Shown here: piece by piece, positions 26,908 through 35,754 of the stretch | Layout of the letters: every line of letters begins with the position of its first letter | Numbering within the stretch: position 1 is the first letter of the stretch | Assembly: GCF_002556635.1 (NCBI RefSeq) | Contig: NZ_MWMO01000020.1 | Location: 1-64,000, forward strand | From: Novosphingobium sp. PC22D | GTDB taxonomy: Bacteria > Pseudomonadota > Alphaproteobacteria > Sphingomonadales > Sphingomonadaceae | Length of the DNA: 64,000 bases | Reading direction: 5' to 3' | The notes under the pieces: generated by a model | The model's database searches: none | What the model was told of the DNA's origin: nothing | The model's input: the letters and a program-made list of their open reading frames with translations, nothing else | Made by a program: the position numbers and the translations under genes

Positions 26908-28292
26908 CAGCGCAGCCTCCCGATCGCGCCCGTCGCCTGGCCGAGCGCGGAGCGGAACGCCGAGGGGTTGTAGCCTTCGGGCGTACTCACCGCGGCATAG
27001 GCGCGATTGATGTTCGCGCGGATGCCCGCGGCGGCGCCGACGGTGACGCGCCCCTCGCGCACCAGCGCGTTGAGCAGCGTGTCCACCGCCATGACCGCCT
27101 GGGCCGAGCCGGTATAGTCGGTGAAGCGCGCGGTCGTGGTCTGGCTGGCGATCGCCGAGATCACCTGGAATGCCGTCCCGCCCGAATAGCCCCGGGCGGA
27201 AAGCGTGTCGGACAGCGCGCCGGCGGCCGAAGCGAGCTTCTGCGCCGCCGCAGCCGCCTCGCCGCGTCCCTTGCCCATCGCCGCGTGGAAGGCACGCGCG
27301 GCGGCATCGAAGCTGGCGCCCTGGCCCGGCGCGAGCACTTTCGCCACCGCCGAGAGCATGATGATGTTCTCGTCGTTGTAGGGCGGATTGCCGAAGGGGA
27401 TCGGCCGCGCCGGATTGGTCTCGAAGGTCCGCCTGGCGTCGGGCTTGTCGCTGATGCCGCGATGGCAGCTATGGCAATCGAAGAAATAGAACTGCGGGAA
27501 GGCGCCCTCGGTGCCCAGCTTGGGGTCGGCGTAGAGCGTCGCCTGCCGGCGTACCGCCTCGGCCTGGCCCACCGCCCACATCTGCACGCTGTCCACCCGA
27601 CCCTTGCGGCGGGTGTAGTCGGCGTCGAGATTGTAGTGCTGCTGGAGCGAGGAGAAGAGATCGAGTTCGAACGACACGCGCGGATGGCCCGCCGCCATCA
27701 TCGCGTGCGTCACGAACTGGCCCGTGTCGCTCGAGCCGAAGTGGCAGTCGAGGCAGACTTGCGCGCGCACCTTGGGGCGTTCGAGCGGAACCAGGCCCGC
27801 CGCGACGTTGGACGCATGCGTGGCGGGAAGCGCATAGTGGCTGGAGAGCCAGCCCGACGCCGCGCCGTGGCAACCCTCGCAGGAAACGCCGTCGGAGATC
27901 TGGTAGCGCGCGCCGCGCGCCGAGGCGGGTGCATTGGTGGCGTGGCAACCGAGGCAGGCGGTCGCGCTGCCGGCCTTGCCCAGGCCGAGCGCGGAGGCGA
28001 TCCGTTCGCCGCGTGGGGTGGAGAGCACGGCGGACGCGCGGCTGTGCGCGCCGGTCTTGCTCGAGGGCTCCTGCCAGATTCGCAGTTCGTCCTGGCGCAC
28101 GACCTTGCCGTCGCCCTCGTTGCGGCCATGGCAAGTCGAGCCGGCGCAACTGGCGACCCCTTCGTAGGTCCCCGCGGCCCGAGCGACACTCCAGACACTT
28201 CCGCAGGCCAGAAGCACAAGGCAAATTGTTTGAAAAGCCCTAAGAAATGGCCTGAACGACCAACGCAACGCCCCCGTATGCGCCACAGTCAT
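26907..28292 (-). CDS. Multiheme c-type cytochrome with a CX4CH site
   Basis: 461 aa. From ATG 28292 the signal peptide spans about 10-40 (FQTICLVLLACGSVWSVARA). Heme motifs are CAGSTCH (a CX4CH site), then CLGCH, CEGCH, CLDCH and CHSCH, giving four classic sites and one variant. The first 280 residues resemble cytochrome c554-like multiheme folds. The C-terminal 180 residues are Ala-rich and helical with no heme site. ATG 28292 overlaps the TpsA stop as ATGA and follows a GGGGG site. Its place between a secreted surface protein and the porin unit suggests a periplasmic electron shuttle. Confidence 0.8.
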   Translation of the reverse strand: MTVAHTGALRWSFRPFLRAFQTICLVLLACGSVWSVARAAGTYEGVASCAGSTCHGRNEGDGKVVRQDELRIWQEPSSKTGAHSRASAVLSTPRGERIASALGLGKAGSATACLGCHATNAPASARGARYQISDGVSCEGCHGAASGWLSSHYALPATHASNVAAGLVPLERPKVRAQVCLDCHFGSSDTGQFVTHAMMAAGHPRVSFELDLFSSLQQHYNLDADYTRRKGRVDSVQMWAVGQAEAVRRQATLYADPKLGTEGAFPQFYFFDCHSCHRGISDKPDARRTFETNPARPIPFGNPPYNDENIIMLSAVAKVLAPGQGASFDAAARAFHAAMGKGRGEAAAAAQKLASAAGALSDTLSARGYSGGTAFQVISAIASQTTTARFTDYTGSAQAVMAVDTLLNALVREGRVTVGAAAGIRANINRAYAAVSTPEGYNPSAFRSALGQATGAIGRLR

Positions 28293-31200
28293 GATCCCCC
28301 TTGTTCGCAGCGATCCGAATCGTCTTCGCCGCAATTCTCCTCCCACAAGTCGTCGTTACCTACCCCGGTCACGGGTTCGTCAACAAGAGGAAGAAGTGAA
28401 TCGGGCGGACTTTCTTCAAATTCGATCAAGACCGTGTCGCTTTCGATCAATTCCTGAGTGTCCACCGGAGCTTCGAACTCCTCGAGTTCGCCGAGTTCGG
28501 CATCGCGCGGCAGATCCGGCACGATCGGCGGTTCCGTTGGCGTTGGCGTCGGTGTCGGCGTCGGTGTCGGCGTCGGTGTCGGTGTCGGCGTTGGTGTTGG
28601 CGTCGGTGTCGGCGTTGGTGTTGGCGTCGGTGTCGGCGTTGGCGTTGGCGTCGGTGTCGGCGTCGGTGTCGGTGTTGGCGTTGGCGTCGGTGTCGGCGTC
28701 GGTGTCGGCGTTGGCGTTGGCGTCGGCGTTGGCGTCGGTGTCGGCGTCGGTGTTGGCGTCGGTGTCGGCGTCGGTGTTGGCGTTGGCGTCGGCGTCGGTG
28801 TCGGCGTCGGTGTTGGCGTTGGCGTCGGTGTTGGCGTTGGCGTTGGCGTCGGCGTTGGCGTCGGTGTCGGAGTTGGCGTCGGCGTTGGTGTCGGCGTCGG
28901 AGCGACGCAGCCCACGGATGCCAGGCCGATGATGCAGCCGTTGATCGTCGACTCATCGTCGAAGCCGGTGGCGGTTGGCGCTGGGGTGCCGTTGATCACC
29001 ACGAAGGGCTCGGTCGCGAGCCCGGCCGCGTCGTTCACCACGCCGTTGATCGCGATGATCGTCGTCGTGCCGTTGGTGTCGATGTCGAGCGTGTCGGACA
29101 GGATGCCCTCGCGATCGGCGTATTGCGTGCTCACGCCGGTGTTCTGCACGTAGAACCCGGTATCGGCGGTGGCCGTGATCGCGCCCGCCGTGAGCACCGC
29201 GCCCTGGCTGGTCGGCTGGTCGAGCAGCGCGGTGATCTGGCCGGTGGTCGTTGCCGAATCGATATCGTCGATCACCGCGGAGGTCGCCGCGAAGATCTCG
29301 TCGGCCGACAGGGTAAGCCGGCCCGACGGCACATCGTCGCCGAGCAGCCGGATGAGACCGTTCTGATCGATCACGACCTCGATGCGCTGCGCGTTGAGGG
29401 CGAGAGTCGAAAGCGGCCCGCCTGCGGTGAGGTCTACCGCGCCGACCACTTGGAGGAGCCCGAGCGTGTCGATCGAAACCGTGCCGTCGCTGCCGATCGG
29501 GCCGGTGTCGCCGTAAAAGAATGACAGGTCGCGCACGATCACCGTGAGTGGCGAGTCCCCGGCCGCGGAGATCGCGATCGAATCGTCCGCCGCGAGACGG
29601 CCGAACTCGTCCTGATCGAGGCTGTAGGCCGGATCGGACCCCGCGGTGCCGCCGATGTAGGTCGGATTGTCGATATTGACGTTGGTCAGCTCGATCGAGC
29701 TGGTCGACTGCCCGGACGTGCGGCGCACGCCCAGCCGCGATCCCGAATCGAGTACGATGTCGCTCGAGAACACGCGGATGACCGGCGAATCGACCGTCGC
29801 CGCGTCGCCCGACAGGAAGAAGGTTTCGCCCGCGTCGAAGTTCGCCTGCTCGCTGGCGATCACTTCGCCGGAGATATCTATGTCGGTCTCGGCCGAGACG
29901 AATACGCTGCCGCCTTCGACCAGCGTGTTGATCGTGACCGAACCGTCCGTGCTGATCAGATCGACCCGCGCGGGCGGATCGACGACATCGACGACGAGGT
30001 CGTCGACCGTCCGGATGAACACGTCCCCGTCGGTCGCGTTGGCCTCGGCGATGTCGAGCCCGGCCAGCGAAATGAGCTCGATGTCGGTGCCGGTCGCGGT
30101 GACTTGTCCGGCCGATCGCAGGTCGACGCTCACCGCGATCGGGCCGTCGGTCGCGGTGAGCAGGGTCGTGCCGCCTGAGGCGAGGCGTTCGAGGTCGATG
30201 CCGTCCGGCGCGGTGATCGTGACGTTGCTGCCGGCGGTGGTCTGGCCCGTCCCGGACACGAGGCTTTCGCTGACCACGCTGAGCGTGCCGCTCGTGGTGA
30301 AGTTCGCGGCATTCGCGAAGTCCAGGAGGATGTCGCCCGTCGCATCGAGCGAGGAGTTGCCCAGAACCTGCAAGACGATGTTGTCTAGCGATACCGCGAT
30401 GCCGATGCCGTCCGCGCGCGCGTTTCGGCCGTTGGCCGATGCGAAGAGGCTGCCGCCGACTTGCAGGAAGCTGTCGGTGTTCGTCGCCGAACCTGTGATC
30501 TCGATGAGCCCGGCCTGCGAGGCGCCCGTATTGCTCAGCGCGTCGATGCCGCCGAAGCCGCTCGCATCGAGCACGAGGTCGCCGCCGATGGTGTTCTGCC
30601 CGCCGCCGAGTTCGATGCCGATGTCGCCGCCCGAGCCCGAGCCGGCCCCGCCCGACACATTGCTGTTGCCGCCGAAACCGAGCGCCTCGAGTCGCACATC
30701 GCTGCCGAAGGTGAGCGTGCCGCCGTTTTCCGCCAGGAGGACCGAGCCCCCGGTGCCGTCGCCGTCGCGTCCGCCGCGCCCGTTGGCCTGCATGGTCGCA
30801 ATACCGACGACGCTGATGGTGCCGCCCGTTCCGGCGATGATCTCGCTCGATCCGCCGGTCCCCGACCCGAAGCTGGAGCCGAAGAGACCCGTCTCGGCCC
30901 CCGAATCGGTGTCGAGCGTCCCGCTCACTTCCAGGAGGCCTGAATTGCGCGCCGTCACCAGCACGGTGCCGCCTTGCGCGTCGCGCGTGAGCGCAGGGCT
31001 GGGGGTAGGTGTCGGCGTCGGCGTCGGCGTTGGTGTGGGCGTGTCGGTGTTCTGCGTGGCCGGCGCGGTCACGACCAGCGAGGCGACGCGAATCGTGCCG
31101 CCATCGGCGATGACTTGCGCGGTTCCGCCTTCTGCCGGGTCCACCGCTGCCGGGCTGGACGCGAACTCGGCCGTGGCATCGACAGTGGCGTCGTCCAGCG

Positions 31201-34200
31201 TGATCGTGCCGCCGGTCGACCGAAGCGTCGCGGTTCCGCCGATCGCATTGCCGCCGGTGGTGTCCGCGCCGCTGCCGTAGCCCGCGACTCCCCTGGCGGA
31301 GATCGCCGTGCTGCCCCCGGTCGCGGTGAAGCTGCCCGCCGATGCGCTGAGCCGCGCGGTGCCGCCCGCCGCGTCGCCGCCGGTGGTACCGGGTTGCGGA
31401 TCGAAATCGGTGAACGCATCTGCCGTCACCGAGACATCGCCCGAGACCGCGACGGTGGCGCCGGTCACGTCGAACGCGGCCGTCCCGCCCTCGGCATTGC
31501 CCATCGTGCCGGCATCGAAGGCCTCGCCGCCGGTGCCGTCGGCGTTCACCGTGAGGTCGGTTCCCACGGTCAGCGTGCCTGGGCCCGCCGTCGCGGTGAT
31601 CGCGCCGCCGGTGCCGTCGCCCGCCGTGCCCTCGTTGGTGTCGCCGCCGACGCCCGCGACGATGAGCGAGAAGCCGCCGCTCACGGTCATCTCGCCGCTG
31701 GTGCCGATCGCAAAAGTGCTCGGCCCGCCGCCGGTGCCGGTGCCCCCAAGCGTATCGCCGAAGCCGCCGATGCCGCTGCCGTCGAAGTTGAAGCCGCCCG
31801 AAGTCGTCACCGAGCCGCCGCCGCTCACCTCGCCGTCGAACGTGCCGCCGAGTCCGTCGCCGCCGTTGCCGCCGGCGCCATCCGAAATGTTCGAGCCGCC
31901 ACGCCCCGCCGCGTAGAAGCCGATGCCCAGCGAGGAATCGATCGAACCGCCGTCGACGTCGAGCGTGATGTCGCCGCCGGTGCCGTCGCCGCCGGGCTCG
32001 GCGGCCGCGTAGCTCTCGCCGCCCCGGCCCGAAACGTCGATGTACAGCCCGATCTCGGAGCCGCCTGCGGTTATCGTGCCGCCGTTCGCGGCTTCGACGC
32101 GCGCGGAGCCGCCTTGTCCGGACCCCGCGCCGCCGCTGCCGCCGAAGCGGTCGCCGCCTTCAGCACGGGCGCTGGCCGCGAGATCGCCGCCGGCAATGAT
32201 CTCGCCGCCGTCGATCGCGCTCACGGTGACGACACCGCCGGTCGCATTGGCGCCGGTGAAGCCCTCGACGATGGTGGGTGCGCGTTGGGCCTCGGCGCTG
32301 AGTCCGATGTCGAAGTCGGTCTCGATCGAGCCGCCCGCCGCGCTGACGGTGGCGCTGCCTGCCTGGTTGGTCGCGGGATTGAAGGCAGCGCCCGAGCCGT
32401 AGAGTGCGTCGGCATCGACCAGCACTGTGCCGAAGACCCTTACGGCGAGCGCCGAGGTCGCGGTGAGCGAGGCGGTGCCTCCGGTGGCGGTGCCGCCCGC
32501 ACCACCGCTGGTCGCGCTGCCGCCGGTCGCGGTGGCGTCGATGCGGATGCCGTCGGTCGAGACGTCTCCGCCGGTCCCCGAGAACGACGCGGTGCCGCCC
32601 TGGGCCGTGCCGGCATCGCCGGCGTCGGCATCGAGGCTCTCGCCGGTGGCGCGGACCGCGATCAGTCCGAAGGTGTCATCGCCGTTGCCGAGGACGTTGG
32701 TGGTGCCGCCGTTGGAGACGAATGCCGCGGTTCCGCCGATACCCGCGCCCGAATCGCCGATTTCGGAAAGTCCGCCCTGGCCGCTGGCATCGATGTTGGC
32801 CTCGAGCACCTCGAACAGGCCGTCCTCTACGACGAGGCGGGCCGCACCACCCTCTCCGAGCCCGCCGGCGACGGCAGGCGTGGGCGTTGGTGTCGGAGTG
32901 GGCGTTGGTGTCGGTGTCGGTGTCGGAGTTGGAGTGGGGGTCGGTGTCGGTGTCGGTGTTGGAGTTGGAGTTGGAGTGGGGGTCGGCGTTGGCGTTGGCG
33001 TTGGTGTCGGGGTTGGCAGCACGGTATCCCCGCCGACGCCTTGCGCTTCGACCGCCACCAGCTCGCCGATCAAGACGGTTCCGCTGCGCAGTTGCGCGGT
33101 TGCGGTGCCGCCCTGGCCGATGCCGCCGGCGGTGCCGTCGTACTCCGCCGAGGCATTGCCGCGGGCAAAGACGAAGAGGTTGTCGGCGGTGACTCGGGTC
33201 TCGCTCACGCCCGCGTAGGTGTCGAAGGTCGCCTCGCCACCTGTCGCATTGAAGCCGACGCCGTCCGGCGGGGGTGGTGCGAAGGAGAAATCGGTCTCGC
33301 CCGCATCGGCGGTGACGACGATCGAATCGACGATGTTCAGCGCCGAGCCGCTCACTACGAGGTTCGCGGTGCCGCCGATCACGTCGGCGGGAGTCGAGCC
33401 GCCGCGCGCGCCGAACGCGCGCGCATCGATGATCAGGTTTCCGGCGCCCGAGGTCGGCGTGGGCGTGAGCGTCAGGGCACCCACTTGCGATTGTCCGGTG
33501 GTCGCGAGGCTGCCGCCGTCGGAAACCGTCACGCTGGCCGTGCCGCCTTGCACGGTGCCGGCCGAGGTCAGCGCCCCCGAGCCTCGCGCGCTGCCCGAGA
33601 TCGTCACGCTGGCCGCGGTAACGCTGCCCCCGGCGACGGCGAGGCTGGCGCTGCCGCCGGTGAGATTGGGCGAGGAGTCCGCGGGATCGGGTGAGCCCTC
33701 GCCGCCCGAGACGCGCGCGGACGCGCCCACGGTCAGCGCATCGCCGATGGTCAGCGTCGAACCGGGGCCGACGGTGACCGAGGCGCTGCCGCCGTCGACG
33801 GCATTGGGCTGGCCGAAGTTCTCGGAAAAGGCGCCCGCGCTAAGGTCCACGCCGAAGGTGACGTCGAGTGTCGAGGCGCCGGTGACCGTCAGCGATGCCG
33901 TTCCGCCCTGGGCATCGCCGCCCAACGATCCATTGACCGAGGAGCCCGCTTCGGCATTGGCATTGATGTCGAGGAAGTCCCAGGTCTGGTCCGCGCCGCC
34001 GGACACCTCGACCGAGGCATTGCCACCCTGGGCCGAACCGCCTTGCGCTCCACCGAAACCGCCGAAGCCATTGGCACTGATGAAAACGCTCGATACGTCG
34101 ATCGAGCCCTCGATGGTCCGCACGCTCACCGTGCCGCCGGTGCCGCTTCCGCCGACGCCCGTTTCCGGTCCCTCGCCGACGAACGCGTAACCGCCGAAGC

Positions 34201-35752
34201 CGGGGGTTGCGAGCGAAAGGTAACTGGCTTCGATCGTGCCGCCGTTGTCAACCGCGACATCGATCGTGCCGCCGCGCGCATCGCCGCCCTGGCTGGTGTC
34301 GTTGGCGCCGTTTCCGTAGGCATCGAGCGTGATGTCGAACGCCGAAATCAGGCCGCTGTCGGCCAGGATCGTGATGTTTCCGCCCTGCGCAGGGGTGCCG
34401 GGATCATCCGAACTGCCGTCGGCATAGACCGTGAGCTGGTCGGCGAAGACGATCGAGGCGCCCGACCGCGTCTCGATGTTGACGTCCGCGCCATTGGGTG
34501 AACCCGTCGCATCGATGAACAGCGACGTCCCCGTCGACTGGAAGGCGATCTCGGCGTCGCCATCGGCGATGATCTCGGTCAGCCTGTCGGCGTCGAGCGT
34601 GACGCGGCCCTCGAAGGTCACCGAGCGGTTGACGCCGGGAACGACGCTGATCGTGTCGGTCGCGAAGGCATCGACCCGGTTCTGGAAGACGCCGGGGCCG
34701 ATCGTCATGCTGCCCAGGCTGTCGGTGGGCAGGTCGGTGAAGTCGTAGACGCTGTTCGCTTCGGCGCCCGCGCCTGACGAGAGGATGATCGCGCTGCCGT
34801 CGTCGCTGGCGATCGCCGCCGGCTCGTAGCCGATCGTGCCCGACAGCAGCATGGTCAGCGCGTCGTTCTTGGGGATCGCGACCATGCGGATCTGCTTGAC
34901 GTCCTGCGAGGACGTGCTCGCCGAGCCGGTCGTGGTTCCGGTATGGATGATGCCGTGGCCGCCGTCCTCGGCGTCGGGATCGTCGGTGCCGACGGTGACG
35001 TTGATGTCGATCAGCCCGGTGTTGATCGTCAGTTCGGCCTGCTCGGCCGCGACATAGGCAATCGGACCATCGGCGCTGACGTCGCCCGCCTGAACGATGC
35101 GCGGCGAGACGATCGCGAGATAGGAGGAACTGATCAGCGAGGCGGCGCCGTCGCCACTCTGGATCTCGACGCGCGAATCCGAATTCGCCGGTCCGGTGAC
35201 CGAGAAGCGCCCGGCGAGGAAGTCGCCCGCGGCGTAGCTCGCATAGTCGACGTCGAGCGTGGTGAGCACGAGGCCCGCGACGTTGAAATCGGCGTTCGGG
35301 CCGATGACGATGCCGTTGGGCGAATAGAACCAGATCTCGCCGAGCGACGAATTGACGGTGCCGTCCATGCTGATCGACTGGCCGTTGACGTCGGGCAGGA
35401 TGCGGTTGAGGACGACGAAGCGGCCCGAAAAGCCGCTGCCGGTGTTGAAGTTGGCGGTCGTTCCGGTGGGCTGGAAGTCCCAGACGGTGGGCGTGGGAGT
35501 CGGAGCGGGCGTCGGACCCGGCGTCCAGTCGATCACGACTTCGTCCGAGGTCACCTCGACGGTGGTGGTGCCCGATCCGTCGAAGAAGTCGGCCGTACCG
35601 ACCTGAACTTCGTGCGAGCCCTGAAACGATTGCGCGCGCGCCGCCGAAGGCGCGACCGTGAGGCTCAGCACCAGCGCGAGCGTGCTGGTCCCGCCCAGGA
35701 TGCGCGAGCGGCTCGGATGGAACTTGCGGCGGCGCAGGCTTTGCGATTTCAT
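28289..35752 (-). CDS. Two-partner-secretion exoprotein (TpsA) with Pro-Thr repeats
   Basis: 2487 aa. A long basic signal peptide (MKSQSLRRRKFHPSR, then LALVLSLTVAPSAARA) leads to a TPS/haemagglutination domain around 90-250 with FYSPNGIVIGPNADFNVAG. A long beta-helix of imperfect GG-x-A-x-GGTASL-type repeats follows, broken by Pro-Thr spacers at about 912-959, 1570-1583 and 2285-2406. The acidic C-terminus has Cys 2474 and Cys 2482, like the paired cysteines that tether HMW adhesins. ATG 35752 lies 2 nt past the TpsB stop. TpsB is predicted to secrete it; no enzymatic domain is seen. It may act as adhesin, scaffold or surface filament for the cytochromes encoded just downstream. Confidence 0.8.
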   Translation of the reverse strand: MKSQSLRRRKFHPSRSRILGGTSTLALVLSLTVAPSAARAQSFQGSHEVQVGTADFFDGSGTTTVEVTSDEVVIDWTPGPTPAPTPTPTVWDFQPTGTTANFNTGSGFSGRFVVLNRILPDVNGQSISMDGTVNSSLGEIWFYSPNGIVIGPNADFNVAGLVLTTLDVDYASYAAGDFLAGRFSVTGPANSDSRVEIQSGDGAASLISSSYLAIVSPRIVQAGDVSADGPIAYVAAEQAELTINTGLIDINVTVGTDDPDAEDGGHGIIHTGTTTGSASTSSQDVKQIRMVAIPKNDALTMLLSGTIGYEPAAIASDDGSAIILSSGAGAEANSVYDFTDLPTDSLGSMTIGPGVFQNRVDAFATDTISVVPGVNRSVTFEGRVTLDADRLTEIIADGDAEIAFQSTGTSLFIDATGSPNGADVNIETRSGASIVFADQLTVYADGSSDDPGTPAQGGNITILADSGLISAFDITLDAYGNGANDTSQGGDARGGTIDVAVDNGGTIEASYLSLATPGFGGYAFVGEGPETGVGGSGTGGTVSVRTIEGSIDVSSVFISANGFGGFGGAQGGSAQGGNASVEVSGGADQTWDFLDINANAEAGSSVNGSLGGDAQGGTASLTVTGASTLDVTFGVDLSAGAFSENFGQPNAVDGGSASVTVGPGSTLTIGDALTVGASARVSGGEGSPDPADSSPNLTGGSASLAVAGGSVTAASVTISGSARGSGALTSAGTVQGGTASVTVSDGGSLATTGQSQVGALTLTPTPTSGAGNLIIDARAFGARGGSTPADVIGGTANLVVSGSALNIVDSIVVTADAGETDFSFAPPPPDGVGFNATGGEATFDTYAGVSETRVTADNLFVFARGNASAEYDGTAGGIGQGGTATAQLRSGTVLIGELVAVEAQGVGGDTVLPTPTPTPTPTPTPTPTPTPTPTPTPTPTPTPTPTPTPTPTPTPTPTPAVAGGLGEGGAARLVVEDGLFEVLEANIDASGQGGLSEIGDSGAGIGGTAAFVSNGGTTNVLGNGDDTFGLIAVRATGESLDADAGDAGTAQGGTASFSGTGGDVSTDGIRIDATATGGSATSGGAGGTATGGTASLTATSALAVRVFGTVLVDADALYGSGAAFNPATNQAGSATVSAAGGSIETDFDIGLSAEAQRAPTIVEGFTGANATGGVVTVSAIDGGEIIAGGDLAASARAEGGDRFGGSGGAGSGQGGSARVEAANGGTITAGGSEIGLYIDVSGRGGESYAAAEPGGDGTGGDITLDVDGGSIDSSLGIGFYAAGRGGSNISDGAGGNGGDGLGGTFDGEVSGGGSVTTSGGFNFDGSGIGGFGDTLGGTGTGGGPSTFAIGTSGEMTVSGGFSLIVAGVGGDTNEGTAGDGTGGAITATAGPGTLTVGTDLTVNADGTGGEAFDAGTMGNAEGGTAAFDVTGATVAVSGDVSVTADAFTDFDPQPGTTGGDAAGGTARLSASAGSFTATGGSTAISARGVAGYGSGADTTGGNAIGGTATLRSTGGTITLDDATVDATAEFASSPAAVDPAEGGTAQVIADGGTIRVASLVVTAPATQNTDTPTPTPTPTPTPTPSPALTRDAQGGTVLVTARNSGLLEVSGTLDTDSGAETGLFGSSFGSGTGGSSEIIAGTGGTISVVGIATMQANGRGGRDGDGTGGSVLLAENGGTLTFGSDVRLEALGFGGNSNVSGGAGSGSGGDIGIELGGGQNTIGGDLVLDASGFGGIDALSNTGASQAGLIEITGSATNTDSFLQVGGSLFASANGRNARADGIGIAVSLDNIVLQVLGNSSLDATGDILLDFANAANFTTSGTLSVVSESLVSGTGQTTAGSNVTITAPDGIDLERLASGGTTLLTATDGPIAVSVDLRSAGQVTATGTDIELISLAGLDIAEANATDGDVFIRTVDDLVVDVVDPPARVDLISTDGSVTINTLVEGGSVFVSAETDIDISGEVIASEQANFDAGETFFLSGDAATVDSPVIRVFSSDIVLDSGSRLGVRRTSGQSTSSIELTNVNIDNPTYIGGTAGSDPAYSLDQDEFGRLAADDSIAISAAGDSPLTVIVRDLSFFYGDTGPIGSDGTVSIDTLGLLQVVGAVDLTAGGPLSTLALNAQRIEVVIDQNGLIRLLGDDVPSGRLTLSADEIFAATSAVIDDIDSATTTGQITALLDQPTSQGAVLTAGAITATADTGFYVQNTGVSTQYADREGILSDTLDIDTNGTTTIIAINGVVNDAAGLATEPFVVINGTPAPTATGFDDESTINGCIIGLASVGCVAPTPTPTPTPTPTPTPTPTPTPTPTPTPTPTPTPTPTPTPTPTPTPTPTPTPTPTPTPTPTPTPTPTPTPTPTPTPTPTPTPTPTPTPTPTPTPTPTPTPTPTPTPTPTPTPTPTPTPTPTPTEPPIVPDLPRDAELGELEEFEAPVDTQELIESDTVLIEFEESPPDSLLPLVDEPVTGVGNDDLWEENCGEDDSDRCEQGGS
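28535..28900 (-). repeat. Pro-Thr minisatellite in TpsA, 61 hexamer units
   Basis: 366 bp of 6-bp units of the form NGGNGT on the plus strand encode (PT)61 near the TpsA C-terminus. Third positions vary while the dipeptide is kept. Unit gain or loss would keep the frame, so length variation rather than on/off switching is expected. Confidence 0.9.
31002..31043 (-). repeat. Short Pro-Thr repeat in TpsA, 7 units
   Basis: 42 bp encoding (TP)7 between two beta-helix blocks of the exoprotein, same hexamer logic as the larger arrays. Confidence 0.8.
32876..33016 (-). repeat. Internal Pro-Thr minisatellite in TpsA
   Basis: 141 bp encoding 47 alternating Pro/Thr residues (about 912-959). GTT/GTC/GTG/GGA variants give a mix of codons. 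It acts as a spacer between beta-helix segments. Confidence 0.85.
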
Positions 35753-35754
35753 CG

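Noticed and set aside
28458..29153. Long Gly-Val-rich ORF on the plus strand
   Set aside because: It is the complement of the Pro-Thr repeat in TpsA and has no independent start signal.
28535..33016. Tandem repeats as a CRISPR array
   Set aside because: Units are 6 bp, coding and without unique spacers.
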